A DNA stretch of 64,000 bases, taken from assembly GCF_030499575.1 (NCBI RefSeq), contig NZ_JASTLC010000001.1, forward strand, positions 8,332,001-8,396,000, written 5' to 3'. The notes under the pieces are model-generated. The model worked only from the letters and a program-made list of their open reading frames with translations. It did not search any database and was not told the DNA's origin. A program made the position numbers and the translations under genes. The stretch's first letter is position 1. Each line of letters starts with the position of its first letter. Of this stretch, positions 41,701 through 53,506 are shown in pieces. This stretch comes from Streptomyces sp. DG2A-72. GTDB taxonomy: Bacteria > Actinomycetota > Actinomycetes > Streptomycetales > Streptomycetaceae.

Positions 41701-42459
41701 GTGCGCACACGGCACTGGAGCAGCGGCCTGGCCGCGGTGTTACTGACGACGGCGGGACCGGCGTGGGCAGCAGAGGGCGGCGGCACCCCGCCGGATCCCG
41801 CACCCGGCGGACCGCAACGGCCGTACGAACCGGACGTGTCCGGCCCGCGCAACATCGACTCCCTGAGGGTGCGGGTCGGTGGGGACGGGGGAGCGGGCGT
41901 CCGCGTGGCGTTCGACCGGACCAGCCGCGCGGAACCGGCCGGCCCGCCGGCCGCGCCTCGCCGCTTCGTCTTCCTCTTCGACGAGGCGCTCGACTTCCAC
42001 CCCAAGGACTTCCCGCTCTGCGCCCGGACCGTCATCGAGACGAACGGCCCCGCAGCCTGCCCCGCCGGCTCCCGGATCGGCCACGGCACCAGCCACCTCT
42101 ACCCCGAGGGCACCGCCGACGTGTACGCCTTCAACACCCGCCACACAGGCGGCCTGCGCGGCGCCCTCGTCGTCATCCCCGCGAGCAACACCATCCTGGA
42201 ACTGACCTGGGAAAAGGTCACCCACCCCTACCGCGAACGCGGTTACCGCTGGGCCCTGGACGAGATCGTCCCGCCGACCCAGATCCCACCGGACCAACGC
42301 GTGGGCACCCGGCGCTTCGAACTCACCTGGGGCGCCACACACGGCACGGCGTCCTTCGCGACCGTACGCAAGAACGACGACAAGCTCCGCTTCGGACTGT
42401 GGAGCGAGTTCGTGACCGGGCAGATCGCGCTGCCGGAGACGGTCGATGTCCGTGCATGA
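41701..42459 (+). CDS. Secreted hypothetical protein
   Basis: 252 residues from GTG 41701. Sec signal peptide (WSSGLAAVLLTTAGPAWAAE). The mature part contains a beta-rich domain with a likely disulfide pair (LCARTVIETNGPAACPAGSR) and RFVFLFDEALDFHPKDFP. I know similar exported actinobacterial proteins without assigned function. No operon partner. Confidence 0.75.
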   Translation: MRTRHWSSGLAAVLLTTAGPAWAAEGGGTPPDPAPGGPQRPYEPDVSGPRNIDSLRVRVGGDGGAGVRVAFDRTSRAEPAGPPAAPRRFVFLFDEALDFHPKDFPLCARTVIETNGPAACPAGSRIGHGTSHLYPEGTADVYAFNTRHTGGLRGALVVIPASNTILELTWEKVTHPYRERGYRWALDEIVPPTQIPPDQRVGTRRFELTWGATHGTASFATVRKNDDKLRFGLWSEFVTGQIALPETVDVRA

Positions 42460-42828
42460 CCATCTGGATGCCGCTCGCGGTCAAACGTGATCTGTGACAC
42501 ATGCGGAAAGCGGGCAGTGTGATGTCACGTTCGCGCAAATGGCGTTCGGAGTTCTTCTCTTTCGGCGGATGCCCTGTTCGGCAGGGGTGGCGCGGGAGGC
42601 GTCAGGGGTGGCGTGGCTTTGGCGGAAAAGGATTGCGAATTCACCCATGGCCAACAGTCAGCGGAAAGCTACCCTCCGTTAGAAAGATCTGCTTGAAGGT
42701 CTGCACGTTCGACGGGTCCGGTCCGCTTACCTGTTCTCCAGAGCAACGATGCTCCAGGTGCCCGGCCCGCGTCGCGCGGGGGACGGAGCGGTCAATGGCA
42801 CCGTCCGACAGACAAGGAAAGCATCACT
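42460..42828. other. Intergenic promoter region of the sigma-like operon
   Basis: 370 bp without a supported gene. It contains the imperfect inverted pair GTGACACATG/TGTGATGTCAC (42494-42530) and is less GC-rich than its surroundings around 42540-42700. It probably holds the promoter for the three genes that follow. Confidence 0.4.
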
Positions 42829-43020
42829 GTGAACTACGAAGTAGTCAGCCTCGTGCTGGCCACCTCCGCGGCGGCGCGGTCCTTCGCGCCCGACGTGTGG
42901 TTCTTAGTGCGGCGCCTCCTCGGTGCCGGAGTTCGCATCGGGGCCACCGCCCTCAGCGAGCAGCAGACCCAGCCCCCAGCTGCCACCCCGGCCTCCTGGA
43001 ACGAAGGAGGACACCGATGA
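42829..43020 (+). CDS. Small hypothetical protein preceding a sigma-like gene
   Basis: 63 residues from GTG 42829, with AAGGAA upstream. The first half is hydrophobic (VVSLVLATSAAARSFAPDVWFLVRRLLG), the second half polar with Pro/Thr/Gln. Its last 4 bp (ATGA) overlap the start of the sigma-like gene, and the ribosome site of that gene lies inside its end (AACGAAGGAGG). Could be a small membrane-associated regulator. Family unknown. Confidence 0.65.
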   Translation: MNYEVVSLVLATSAAARSFAPDVWFLVRRLLGAGVRIGATALSEQQTQPPAATPASWNEGGHR

Positions 43021-43643
43021 CCAGCAGGCAGCCCGACCCCGCAGGACCCATGACGCACCGTCCCGACTCCTCGATGCCGCCCGAGTTCTGGGACTTCCAG
43101 GCCCGCTACGACCGGGCGTGCTTCGAGTACAGCCGCATCCACCTCGGCGGCAACGCCGTCGCCGCCCGGCGGCTGGTCGACCGCACTTTCCTGTACCTGG
43201 CCACCATCTGGCCCCGGCTGGAGGCCATGGAGAACCCCGGCGCGTATGCCTGGGCGCTGTTCAAACAACGCGTCCATGGTGAACTCGCCGACCAGGGCCG
43301 TAGTCCGGCCACCACCGAGACCCTGGCGTTCGAGCGGGCCATCAAGGCGGCCAGCGCACCTCTGCTCGCCGCCTTCCGCAGCGCCTTCCACGCCGAGCAC
43401 GGTGCGGAGATCGCTGAACTGGAGGAGGGCCTCGGGCTGTTCCGGCAGATGACACGACTGAGCGAGCGGCAGTTCGACGTGCTCGTCCTGCGCGATCTGC
43501 TCGAGTTCGACACCAAACACACGGCCCTGATCATGGGCATTCGCGAGGCGACCGTCCGATCCACCCGCCGCACCGCGAAACACCGGCTCGCGGCGGCCAT
43601 GGGCTACCGGGTCGAGAGCACCCCCGACGACGACAAGGAGTGA
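43017..43643 (+). CDS. ECF sigma factor-like protein
   Basis: 208 residues from ATG 43017. The C-terminal part has a sigma region 4 helix-turn-helix (LSERQFDVLVLRDLLEFDTKHTALIMGIREATVRSTRRTAKHRL). The N-terminal part (FWDFQARYDRACFEYSRIHL, LVDRTFLYLATIWPRLEAMENPGAYAWALFKQRVHG) corresponds loosely to region 2. It is translationally coupled to the small gene upstream and 7 bp from the gene downstream. Probably controls a small regulon with the partner proteins as regulators. Confidence 0.8.
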   Translation: MTSRQPDPAGPMTHRPDSSMPPEFWDFQARYDRACFEYSRIHLGGNAVAARRLVDRTFLYLATIWPRLEAMENPGAYAWALFKQRVHGELADQGRSPATTETLAFERAIKAASAPLLAAFRSAFHAEHGAEIAELEEGLGLFRQMTRLSERQFDVLVLRDLLEFDTKHTALIMGIREATVRSTRRTAKHRLAAAMGYRVESTPDDDKE

Positions 43644-43650
43644 CCCACCC

Positions 43651-44355
43651 GTGAACCGCACCCCGCGCAGCATCGAGGAGGCCCTGCGCCGTTCCCGCGT
43701 CTTCCGAGGCGAGTACACCCAGGCCGACCTGGCAGACGCGCGGCACCAACTCGCCCGCGACCTGCACGAACTGAGCTGGGTGCGGTTCTTCCACCCCGTC
43801 GGACCACACGGCTGCCGGGGCCACCAGCCCCCCGCCGCCCTGCACGAACGGTCCGCGCACGACCTGCGCGTACTGTGTCGCGGCACCGTCCACCACGACG
43901 GTGCCGCCCGCCGCATCACCCTCTTCGACACCGCCCGCGACCCCGACGGGGCCCTCCCCTTCGCCTGTCTGCTCTACCTCGCCGACGAGGAGGAGGGCGC
44001 CCGGTTCTGGTGGCAGTACGCCGCCGGCGCGGGCAGCGTCACCGCCGCGCTGTGTCTGTATCTGCTCCATCTGCGCCACGGCGACATGCGCGACGCCCAG
44101 CACTGGGCCGACCAGATCCACCGCCTCAACACCCTTGACTGGTACGGCTACACGCCCGTCCCGCACCACGCCGACACGGCCGTCGACCGCCCCGGCGTCC
44201 GCTACACCCTGCCCGCCCGGTCTCCCGCCGTCTCCGAACGCGCGGTCAAGGACGTCGTCGACGAACTCGACGCCCCGCACGACGGAGGCCTCGGCCCCGT
44301 CCCCCAGCCCATCCCCGCCCTCGCCGACCAGTGGGCCGAACTGGTCGGCGCCTGA
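43651..44355 (+). CDS. Hypothetical protein in the sigma-like operon
   Basis: 234 residues from GTG 43651, 7 bp after the sigma-like gene. A helical segment (FACLLYLADEEEGARFWWQY followed by AAGAGSVTAALCLYLLHLRHG) resembles a stretch often seen in short Streptomyces proteins next to ECF-like genes. No signal peptide, helix-turn-helix or zinc ligands. It may act as the cognate regulator of the sigma-like protein. Confidence 0.65.
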   Translation: MNRTPRSIEEALRRSRVFRGEYTQADLADARHQLARDLHELSWVRFFHPVGPHGCRGHQPPAALHERSAHDLRVLCRGTVHHDGAARRITLFDTARDPDGALPFACLLYLADEEEGARFWWQYAAGAGSVTAALCLYLLHLRHGDMRDAQHWADQIHRLNTLDWYGYTPVPHHADTAVDRPGVRYTLPARSPAVSERAVKDVVDELDAPHDGGLGPVPQPIPALADQWAELVGA

Positions 44356-44407
44356 ACGGCCGTAGTGGCGCGTCGTAAGGTTGCCGGAGTCTCAGGGGGA
44401 GGGCGGC

Positions 44408-45694
44408 TTGACGTACGACGCGCGGCGCAAGGGCGAACCAGGCAGCCGTAAGCCGGAGTTGGCCGACGTCGGTGGTCGTCCGCTGTGGCGCAGCCGGGAC
44501 TTCGGGGTTTTCTGGGCGGCGCAGACCCTGTCCGTCCTCGGTGATTCCTTCGCGCTGATCGCGCTGCCGTTGCTGGTCCTGCAGGCCACCGGTTCGCTCG
44601 CCGCGATGGGTCTGCTGACGGCGGTGGGCGGGGCGGCCTCGGTCGTGGCGGCGGTGTTCGCCGGGGCCGTGGTGGACCGGGTCGACCGGCGCAAGCTGCT
44701 GATCGGCTGCGATCTCGTACGGATGGTGCTGTACGGGGTGATCCCGGTGGTGTGGCTCTTCGGACCGCGGATCTGGCTGCTGTACGTGGTGCTGCCGCTG
44801 TGCGAGGCGGTCGGGATGCTGTTCGCCGTCGGCTATGTCACCGTCGTGCGCAGCCTGGTCGGCACCGAGCAACTCACCGAGGCCAACGGCCGGTTGAACG
44901 CGACCGCCGCCGCGGCCGGGGTTCTGGGACCGCTGTGCGCGGGCCTCGTCGCCGCCTGGTCCGGGCCCGCCACCGCCGTCGGCGTGGACGCTGCGAGCTT
45001 CGGGGTGTCGGCGGCCTGTCTGGTCGTCGTACGGTTCCGGGGGCGCCCCGGAGACGATCGGACGGGTCAGCGCACCGGGCTGTGGCAGGACCTGCGCGCC
45101 GGGATCGCCTTCCTCTACGGCCATCCGGTCCTGCGGTCGCTGACCGCGCTGCTGTTCCTCTTCAGCTTCTTCACCCTCGGCCTGAACGATCTGGTGATCT
45201 ACCACCTCAAGCACGATCTCGGCCATGACGACGGCACCGTCGGCACGGTGATGGCGGGCGGCGCGCTCGGCACCATCGCCGGTTCCCTGCTCGTGGCCCG
45301 GATCCGCCGCCGGCTCGGTTTCGGGCCGACCTGGATGGGCGCGGTCGCGGTGTGCGGACTCGCCTTCGCCGGGCTCGGCCGGGCGCAGGACGTCCCCGTC
45401 GTGGCCGTCCTCGCCGCGGCCTTCCTCGCGTGCGTCGCCGTCGCGGGCACCTGCTCGATGTCCCTGCGCCAGGAAGTGACCCCCGAGCCCCTTCTGGGCC
45501 GGGTCACCTCGGCCTTCTGGACGCTCCACTACTCGGCGGCCCCGGTCGGCGCGGCCGTCCTCACCTGGGCCGCGGAACGCGAGGGCACGGCGCCCGTGGC
45601 GCTCGTCGCGGGCGGCTGCTGCGTACTGATCGCGGTCGCCGCCCTGTTCACGCCGATACGGCGGTCGGGCACCGGCTCGGGATCGAGCAGGTGA
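44408..45694 (+). CDS. MFS transporter (multidrug efflux type)
   Basis: 428 residues from TTG 44408 behind GGGGGAGGG; a TTG at 44381 is less likely. About twelve membrane helices, with the MFS loop 2-3 signature GAVVDRVDRRKLLIGCDLVR and the start RDFGVFWAAQTLSVLGDSFALIALPLLVLQATGS typical of MFS_3 exporters. These use the proton gradient to export drugs or metabolites. Confidence 0.92.
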   Translation: MTYDARRKGEPGSRKPELADVGGRPLWRSRDFGVFWAAQTLSVLGDSFALIALPLLVLQATGSLAAMGLLTAVGGAASVVAAVFAGAVVDRVDRRKLLIGCDLVRMVLYGVIPVVWLFGPRIWLLYVVLPLCEAVGMLFAVGYVTVVRSLVGTEQLTEANGRLNATAAAAGVLGPLCAGLVAAWSGPATAVGVDAASFGVSAACLVVVRFRGRPGDDRTGQRTGLWQDLRAGIAFLYGHPVLRSLTALLFLFSFFTLGLNDLVIYHLKHDLGHDDGTVGTVMAGGALGTIAGSLLVARIRRRLGFGPTWMGAVAVCGLAFAGLGRAQDVPVVAVLAAAFLACVAVAGTCSMSLRQEVTPEPLLGRVTSAFWTLHYSAAPVGAAVLTWAAEREGTAPVALVAGGCCVLIAVAALFTPIRRSGTGSGSSR

Positions 45695-45992
45695 GTGTTC
45701 GACCTTGCGCCGGGACCGGCATCCGGGGCGGATGGCGTTCTCCGTAGCGACCCGGCCGCCCACCGTGCCGAACTGCTGGACAAGTACGCCGTCCACGTGA
45801 TCGCCGCGCGGGCCGCCATGTGCGCCGGGGACAAGGTCCTTCGTCGGCGAAGTCGTGAGCCGACTCGTGCTGATGCCGTTCACTTCCCAACGCGCCGTCG
45901 CCGCAAGAGGGTTGCAGATCGCCGGTATCTGCGTGCCTGCCTGACCGACGTCCTGAAGGCCGACGGCGAGGAGCGCGTCCGGGTCGGCTCCG
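45695..45992. other. Intergenic region between convergent MFS and ABC genes
   Basis: The frame from 45695 (FDLAPGPASGADGVLRSDPA, HRAELLDKYAVHVIAARAAM) looks weakly coding but matches no family I know and has no ribosome site. It may be a decayed C-terminal gene fragment. Confidence 0.35.
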
Positions 45993-46799
45993 TCATCCGT
46001 TCACGCCCGCGTAGTGCCGCAGGCTCCACCGCCACAGGAGGCGGGTCGCGAGGTACGCCAGGACGCCCAGCAGCGGGGAGGCCGCCGCCAGCCAGTACGG
46101 GACGCCGGTGCTGTGGCCGTGGCCGGTGAGGACGGCGGCCGGGAAGTAGGCGACGAAGGCGAGCGGGAGGCCGTACGTCAGGAAGCCGCCCACCGCCTTC
46201 GGCAGCACGTTCAGGGGGTAGCTGCCGAAGGTGCCGAGGAGTTCCTCCAGCCAGCGGCCCCAGTAGTCGGCGGCCGGGAAGCGCAGCGCGGCGCAGGCGA
46301 CGACCGCGAACAGGGCCGCCTCCAGGAGCATGCCGCCGAGGACGGCCGCGATCAGGTAGGAGATCCGGCCCGCCGTCCAGTCCAGGTGACTGCGGCTGAG
46401 CGCGCCCACCATCAGGCCCGCCGCGACGGTCAGGTCGCCGATCGCGTTGGTCGGGAAGTAGGCGAGCTGGACCTGGCGGTACACCGGCATGGGGCGGACC
46501 AGATAGACGTCGATCATGCCTTCCTGGATCTGCCGGCCGATGAAGTGCAGTCGCCCCAGCACCAGGACGAACAGCCCGTGGGCGAGCATCCGGATCGCCG
46601 GGATCAGCAGCACGTCGGAGCTGTCCCAGCCGCCCATCCCGGTGAACCGCGCCAGCAGCACCGTCGCGAACACGATCACCGACACCTGCCAGATCGCGCC
46701 GGCCGCGATGTTCAGCAGGAACTCGGTGCGGTACTCCATCGCGGCACGGATGTTGAGCAGCGAGACGCGCCACACGATGCGCAGAGCCTTCAACGACAT
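45993..46799 (-). CDS. ABC-2 family exporter permease (subunit 2)
   Basis: 268 residues from ATG 46799. Six hydrophobic segments. MEYRTEFLLNIAAGAIWQVSVIVFATVLL at the start and the loop LHFIGRQIQEGMIDVYLVRPMPVYRQVQL are characteristic of the DUF990/ABC2_membrane_6 group. It forms an exporter with the permease at 46801 and the ATPase at 47606; the genes are 1 bp apart on the same strand. The transported substrate is unknown; relatives export cationic toxic compounds. Confidence 0.9.
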   Translation of the reverse strand: MSLKALRIVWRVSLLNIRAAMEYRTEFLLNIAAGAIWQVSVIVFATVLLARFTGMGGWDSSDVLLIPAIRMLAHGLFVLVLGRLHFIGRQIQEGMIDVYLVRPMPVYRQVQLAYFPTNAIGDLTVAAGLMVGALSRSHLDWTAGRISYLIAAVLGGMLLEAALFAVVACAALRFPAADYWGRWLEELLGTFGSYPLNVLPKAVGGFLTYGLPLAFVAYFPAAVLTGHGHSTGVPYWLAAASPLLGVLAYLATRLLWRWSLRHYAGVNG

Positions 46800-46800
46800 C

Positions 46801-47604
46801 TCAGCCTCCCTGCGAGATCACGCGCCGCGCGGCCTGCCGCCACACCCACCGGGTCAGCAGCGCCAGCACGACGACCCAGGCCGCCTGAATGGCCAACTGG
46901 ACGCCCGCGTCGGCCAGTTGGATCCGGCCGATGTAGATCGACAGCGGCACGCTCAGCGTCGCCTGGAACGGCAGGAAACCGCTCAGCGTGAGGAACCAGT
47001 CCGGGAAGAACCACAGCGGCGCGTAGACCCCGGACAACAGGTTCTGCACGAAGATCAGGATCAGCATCGCGGAGTTGTTGCGGATGGTGAAGAAACACAT
47101 CTGGTCCAGGACGAGCATCACGTAGTACAGCACCCACTGGCCGAGCAGCAGACTGACCGCGAACACCCCTGCCACAGCGGCCGACCGGGGCGGTTCGACC
47201 ACCCCGAACGCGAGGCAGACCGCGAATCCGCCCAGCGCCCACGCCAGCCCGTACAGCTGCTCACCGAGGGCACGCAGGGCGTAGTACCGCTGGGGCGGCA
47301 GCGGGCGCAGATACCAGTAGACGATGGTGCCGAAGTGCATGTGCTGCAGCACGGTGTCCCGGCCCGCGTACTGGTCCAACTCCCGCATCCGGGAGGCGAG
47401 TACGGCCAGCACGGCATAGGTGACCGCCTGGCCCTCGTTCAGTCCGGCGGTGGTGCCGGTGTGGGAGTACAGGCCGTGCCACAGCGACGCCACCAGCACC
47501 ACCTGCACGGCCAGCCGGACCAGCACGGCCGTCATCCGCGGCGGGGTGTGCAGCTCACCGAGGGGGGTGACGCGGGCGGCGCGCCAGGCGTGCAGAACGG
47601 CCAC
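46801..47604 (-). CDS. ABC-2 family exporter permease (subunit 1)
   Basis: 267 residues from GTG 47604. Six membrane helices, the loop RDTVLQHMHFGTIVYWYLRPLPPQRYYALRALG and MCFFTIRNNSAMLILIFVQNLLSGVYAPLWFFP belong to the same DUF990-like family as its neighbour. It is 1 bp after the ATPase stop codon and its own stop is 1 bp before the next start, giving a tight operon. Confidence 0.9.
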   Translation of the reverse strand: MAVLHAWRAARVTPLGELHTPPRMTAVLVRLAVQVVLVASLWHGLYSHTGTTAGLNEGQAVTYAVLAVLASRMRELDQYAGRDTVLQHMHFGTIVYWYLRPLPPQRYYALRALGEQLYGLAWALGGFAVCLAFGVVEPPRSAAVAGVFAVSLLLGQWVLYYVMLVLDQMCFFTIRNNSAMLILIFVQNLLSGVYAPLWFFPDWFLTLSGFLPFQATLSVPLSIYIGRIQLADAGVQLAIQAAWVVVLALLTRWVWRQAARRVISQGG

Positions 47605-47605
47605 G

Positions 47606-48601
47606 TCAGACCGCCTCGGCGTGGACGTAGGCGGCCCGCATCACGTCTTCCAGGTCCGCTTCGTCGATGGCGACGCCCGTCACCTCGTACCGCTCGATGA
47701 CCGTCTTCAGCGCCTGGTGCACCGTGGGCGCGTCGGTTCCGTCCGGCCCGAAGACGACCCGCGGTCCGTCCTGCCGCAGCAGTGCGATGCCCGGCAGTGG
47801 TACGACGTCGGTGTGCGCGTCGGCGAGGGTCGCCCGCACCTGCCATGTCGAGCCGAATTTGCGGCGGATCTCGTCGAGGCCGCCGTCCAGGACGAGCCGG
47901 CCGTGGTTGATCAGGACGACCCGCTCGGCGAGCCGTTCGACCTCCGTCATGTCGTGCGTGGTCAACAGGACCGTACGGCCACGCTGTTCGACCTGGTGCC
48001 GGAGGAACTCCCGCACCTGCTCCTTGACCACCACGTCCATGCCGATGGTCGGCTCGTCGAGGAAGACGACCGGCGGGTCGTGCAGCAGGGCCGCCGCGAG
48101 GTCGGAGCGCACACGCTGGCCGAGCGAGAGGTGGCGCACCCGGGTGTCCCAGAAGGAGGAGAGGTCCAGCAGCTCGTCGAACTCGCCGAGCCGGGTGGCG
48201 TGTTCGGCTCTCGGCACCTCGTAGATGTCCCGCAGGATCGCGAACGACTCGCGCACCGGCAGGTCCCACCACAGCTGGGTGCGCTGCCCGAACACCGCGC
48301 CGATGTTCCGGGCGTTGCGCTCGCGCTCCTTGTACGGCACCACGCCCGTGACCCGGCACTCGCCGGACGTCGGCGTGAGGATGCCGGTGAGCATCTTGAT
48401 GGTGGTGGACTTGCCGGCGCCGTTCGGGCCGAGCAGGGCGAGGAGTTCGCCGGGGGCCACGTCGAAGGTGATGTCCTGGACGGCGTGCTTGGCGACCCGC
48501 TCCGGGTCGACCAGGGACCGCAGCGCGCCGATGAAGCCCGGTCGGCGGACGGTGGTGTGGAAGGTGCGGGACAGGCCGCGGACCTCGATGCTTCCGCTCA
48601 C
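47606..48601 (-). CDS. ABC exporter ATP-binding protein
   Basis: 331 residues from GTG 48601, which has GGGAG nine bases upstream; an in-frame GTG at 48628 is possible. Walker A LLGPNGAGKSTTIKML, signature LSLGQRVRSDLAAALLHDP, Walker B VVFLDEPTIGMD and the switch His in LLTTHDMTEV are complete. NatA-like domain with an extra C-terminal regulatory part. Powers the two permeases downstream. The leader contains a strong hairpin (48634-48666). Confidence 0.94.
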   Translation of the reverse strand: MSGSIEVRGLSRTFHTTVRRPGFIGALRSLVDPERVAKHAVQDITFDVAPGELLALLGPNGAGKSTTIKMLTGILTPTSGECRVTGVVPYKERERNARNIGAVFGQRTQLWWDLPVRESFAILRDIYEVPRAEHATRLGEFDELLDLSSFWDTRVRHLSLGQRVRSDLAAALLHDPPVVFLDEPTIGMDVVVKEQVREFLRHQVEQRGRTVLLTTHDMTEVERLAERVVLINHGRLVLDGGLDEIRRKFGSTWQVRATLADAHTDVVPLPGIALLRQDGPRVVFGPDGTDAPTVHQALKTVIERYEVTGVAIDEADLEDVMRAAYVHAEAV

Positions 48602-48633
48602 GTTCGTGAACTCCCTTACCTCGAACACGAGTT

Positions 48634-48666
48634 GCGGCCGGTCGGCTGGAAGGGCCGACCGGCCGC
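48634..48666 (-). terminator. 13-bp perfect hairpin between beta-galactosidase and exporter genes
   Basis: GCGGCCGGTCGGC and GCCGACCGGCCGC flank the loop TGGAAGG. It lies 75 bp past the beta-galactosidase stop and 33 bp before the exporter ATPase start. It probably ends the sugar operon. If the exporter promoter lies at the AT-rich palindrome further upstream, the hairpin would sit in its leader. Confidence 0.8.
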
Positions 48667-48692
48667 GGGCGCATCACGACCGTCGCAGAATG

Positions 48693-48738
48693 TCGATCAA
48701 TCGGGCAATGGATTTATTGATCGATTGATTGGACTAAT
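48693..48738. promoter_or_regulatory. AT-rich inverted repeats, candidate operator of the ABC exporter
   Basis: TCGATCAAT (48693-48701) and ATTGATCGA (48716-48724) are inverse copies. A further ATTGATTGGACTAATCGAT follows. In sequence this GC-rich, an AT-rich palindrome cluster of this kind is a strong sign of a regulator site, perhaps of a TetR or MarR protein encoded elsewhere. Confidence 0.6.
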
Positions 48739-48741
48739 CGA

Positions 48742-51624
<2,883 letters not shown>

Positions 51625-52524
51625 TCAGCCCTTGATGCCGGTCTGTGCGATCCCCTGCACCAGCCAGCGCTGGAGGAACAGGAACACGAACACCAGGGGC
51701 AGGATGGAAACGGCCGTGGCCATGAAGATCATGTGGAAGACGACGGTCTGGTTGGTCATGTAGGAGGAGAGCGCGACCTGTACCGTCCAGGCGCCCGGGT
51801 CCTGGCCGATGACCAGCGGCCACAGGAAGGAGTTCCAGCCCTGGATGAAGGTGATCGTCGCCATCGCCGCGAAGAAGTTCAGCGAGTTGGGCACCACGAT
51901 GCGCCAGTACGCGCCCCAGTAGCCCAGTCCGTCCACGCGTGCCGCCTCCTCCAGCTCCTTGGGGAACCCCAGGAAGTACTGCCGGAACAGGAAGCAGGTG
52001 AAACCACTGAACAGGCCCGGGATGATGAGACCCCGGTAGGTGTCCACCCAGCCGAGCGACGAGACCAGCACGAAGCTCGGGACGAAGGTGACCGCGGTCG
52101 GGACCATCAGGGTCCCCAGGACGGCGTAGAAGACCTTGTTGGCGTGCTTGTACGGGATGCGGGCCAGACCGTAGCCCGCGAGGGAGCACACCAGCAGGAC
52201 GCCGACGGTGTGCAGGGTGGCCACGACCGCCGAGTTCCACAGGGACTGGGCGAAGGGGACCGTCTCGTCGGTGAACAGTTCGCTGATGTTGCCCCACTGG
52301 ATGTCCGTGGGGAAGAACTTCCAGTTCTCTCCGGTGATCTCGGCGTCGGTGGAGAGGGCGTTGCGGACGAGAATGTAGAACGGGACCAAGAAGAGGAGGG
52401 CGGCGACGCCGGTGGCGATGTAGAGGCCGGTGGAGCTCATCACGCCACCGCCGCCGCGCTTGACGCGGCGGGGCTTGCCTGATTTCGGCGCGGACTTCCC
52501 CACCTCGGGCATGGTGGTGGTCAC
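51625..52524 (-). CDS. Sugar ABC transporter permease (MalG type)
   Basis: 299 residues from GTG 52524, overlapping the stop of the first permease by 4 bp. Six membrane helices and the EAA loop ELEEAARVDGLGYWGAYWRIVVP, which contacts the ATPase. The N-terminus carries a basic stretch (KPRRVKRGGGG). Together with the MalF-type permease it forms the channel of an importer, most likely for galacto-oligosaccharides in view of the operon. No ATPase gene is present; such systems in Streptomyces share MsiK. Confidence 0.95.
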   Translation of the reverse strand: MTTTMPEVGKSAPKSGKPRRVKRGGGGVMSSTGLYIATGVAALLFLVPFYILVRNALSTDAEITGENWKFFPTDIQWGNISELFTDETVPFAQSLWNSAVVATLHTVGVLLVCSLAGYGLARIPYKHANKVFYAVLGTLMVPTAVTFVPSFVLVSSLGWVDTYRGLIIPGLFSGFTCFLFRQYFLGFPKELEEAARVDGLGYWGAYWRIVVPNSLNFFAAMATITFIQGWNSFLWPLVIGQDPGAWTVQVALSSYMTNQTVVFHMIFMATAVSILPLVFVFLFLQRWLVQGIAQTGIKG

Positions 52525-53486
52525 TTGGACTCCTCCCCCCTTCCAAAGCCCATGATCTTGCCCTGGAGCAGGGTCACGGCACAGATCAGCACGGTCAGAA
52601 TGAGCGCTCCCGCGCTGCCGGCGCCGTAGTCCTGGCTCTCGCCCAGGGCCTTGTAGTACAGCTCGACGAGGGGCGGGCGGCCCCAGGTGGTCTTCGACAG
52701 CAGGTTGAAGAACTCGTCGAAGGCCTGGTAGGCGGCGATGAGCAGCAGCAGGATCACCGCGGTGGACGTGGCACGCAGCTGGGGCAGCGTGATGTACCGG
52801 AAGGTCTGCCAGCCCGGCTTGGCGCCGTCGATGGCGGCAGCCTCGTACAGCTCGTCCGGGATGTTCTGCAGCGCCGCGATGAACAGGATCATGAAGAAGC
52901 CGGACTGCAGCCACAGACGTGCGGTGACGATGACCAGCCAGTACCAGGGCGGATTGGGGTCGGCCAGCCAGGCGATGTTCTCGACCCCGAACCAGCCGAG
53001 AACCGTGTTCATCAGGCCGAAGCGGACTCCGCTGAAGATCGACATCTTCCAGATCAGCGAGGCGGCCACATAACTGCACGCGGTCGGCAGGAAGAAGACC
53101 GAACGGAAGAACGCCCGCATGAAGCGCAGCCGGTTCACCAGCAGGGCCAGGGCCAGCGAGAGCGCCCATGTGGTGGGCACGATGAACGCGGCGAAGACGG
53201 TGAAGGTGCCGAGTGAGCCGACGAAGTCGTCGTTCGTCAGCATGTACACGTAGTTGTCGAAGCCGACGAACTTGTCGGGCGTGACGGTGAAGCGGGCCTC
53301 GAAGAAGCTGAGCCAGAGGCTCCAGAGGATCGGCGCGTAGACGAAGATCGCCAGGCCGATGAGGAACGGTCCGGTGAAGAGCCAGAAGTTGAAGGTCGGG
53401 CTGCCCCGTAGACCCCGCCGCGGCTTGGCCGATGAGGCCTTCGCCGGGGCGGGGCGCGCGAGGCCGCGCGTCTTGGTCGTCGACAT
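52521..53486 (-). CDS. Sugar ABC transporter permease (MalF type)
   Basis: 321 residues from ATG 53486. Six membrane helices, EAA loop ELYEAAAIDGAKPGWQTFRYITLPQL. The start (NFWLFTGPFLIGLAIFVYAPILWSLWLSFFE) is typical of MalF/UgpA permeases. It follows the binding-protein gene by 20 bp. Confidence 0.95.
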   Translation of the reverse strand: MSTTKTRGLARPAPAKASSAKPRRGLRGSPTFNFWLFTGPFLIGLAIFVYAPILWSLWLSFFEARFTVTPDKFVGFDNYVYMLTNDDFVGSLGTFTVFAAFIVPTTWALSLALALLVNRLRFMRAFFRSVFFLPTACSYVAASLIWKMSIFSGVRFGLMNTVLGWFGVENIAWLADPNPPWYWLVIVTARLWLQSGFFMILFIAALQNIPDELYEAAAIDGAKPGWQTFRYITLPQLRATSTAVILLLLIAAYQAFDEFFNLLSKTTWGRPPLVELYYKALGESQDYGAGSAGALILTVLICAVTLLQGKIMGFGRGEESK

Positions 53487-53506
53487 GTCGTGGTCCGTCC
53501 CGCGGT

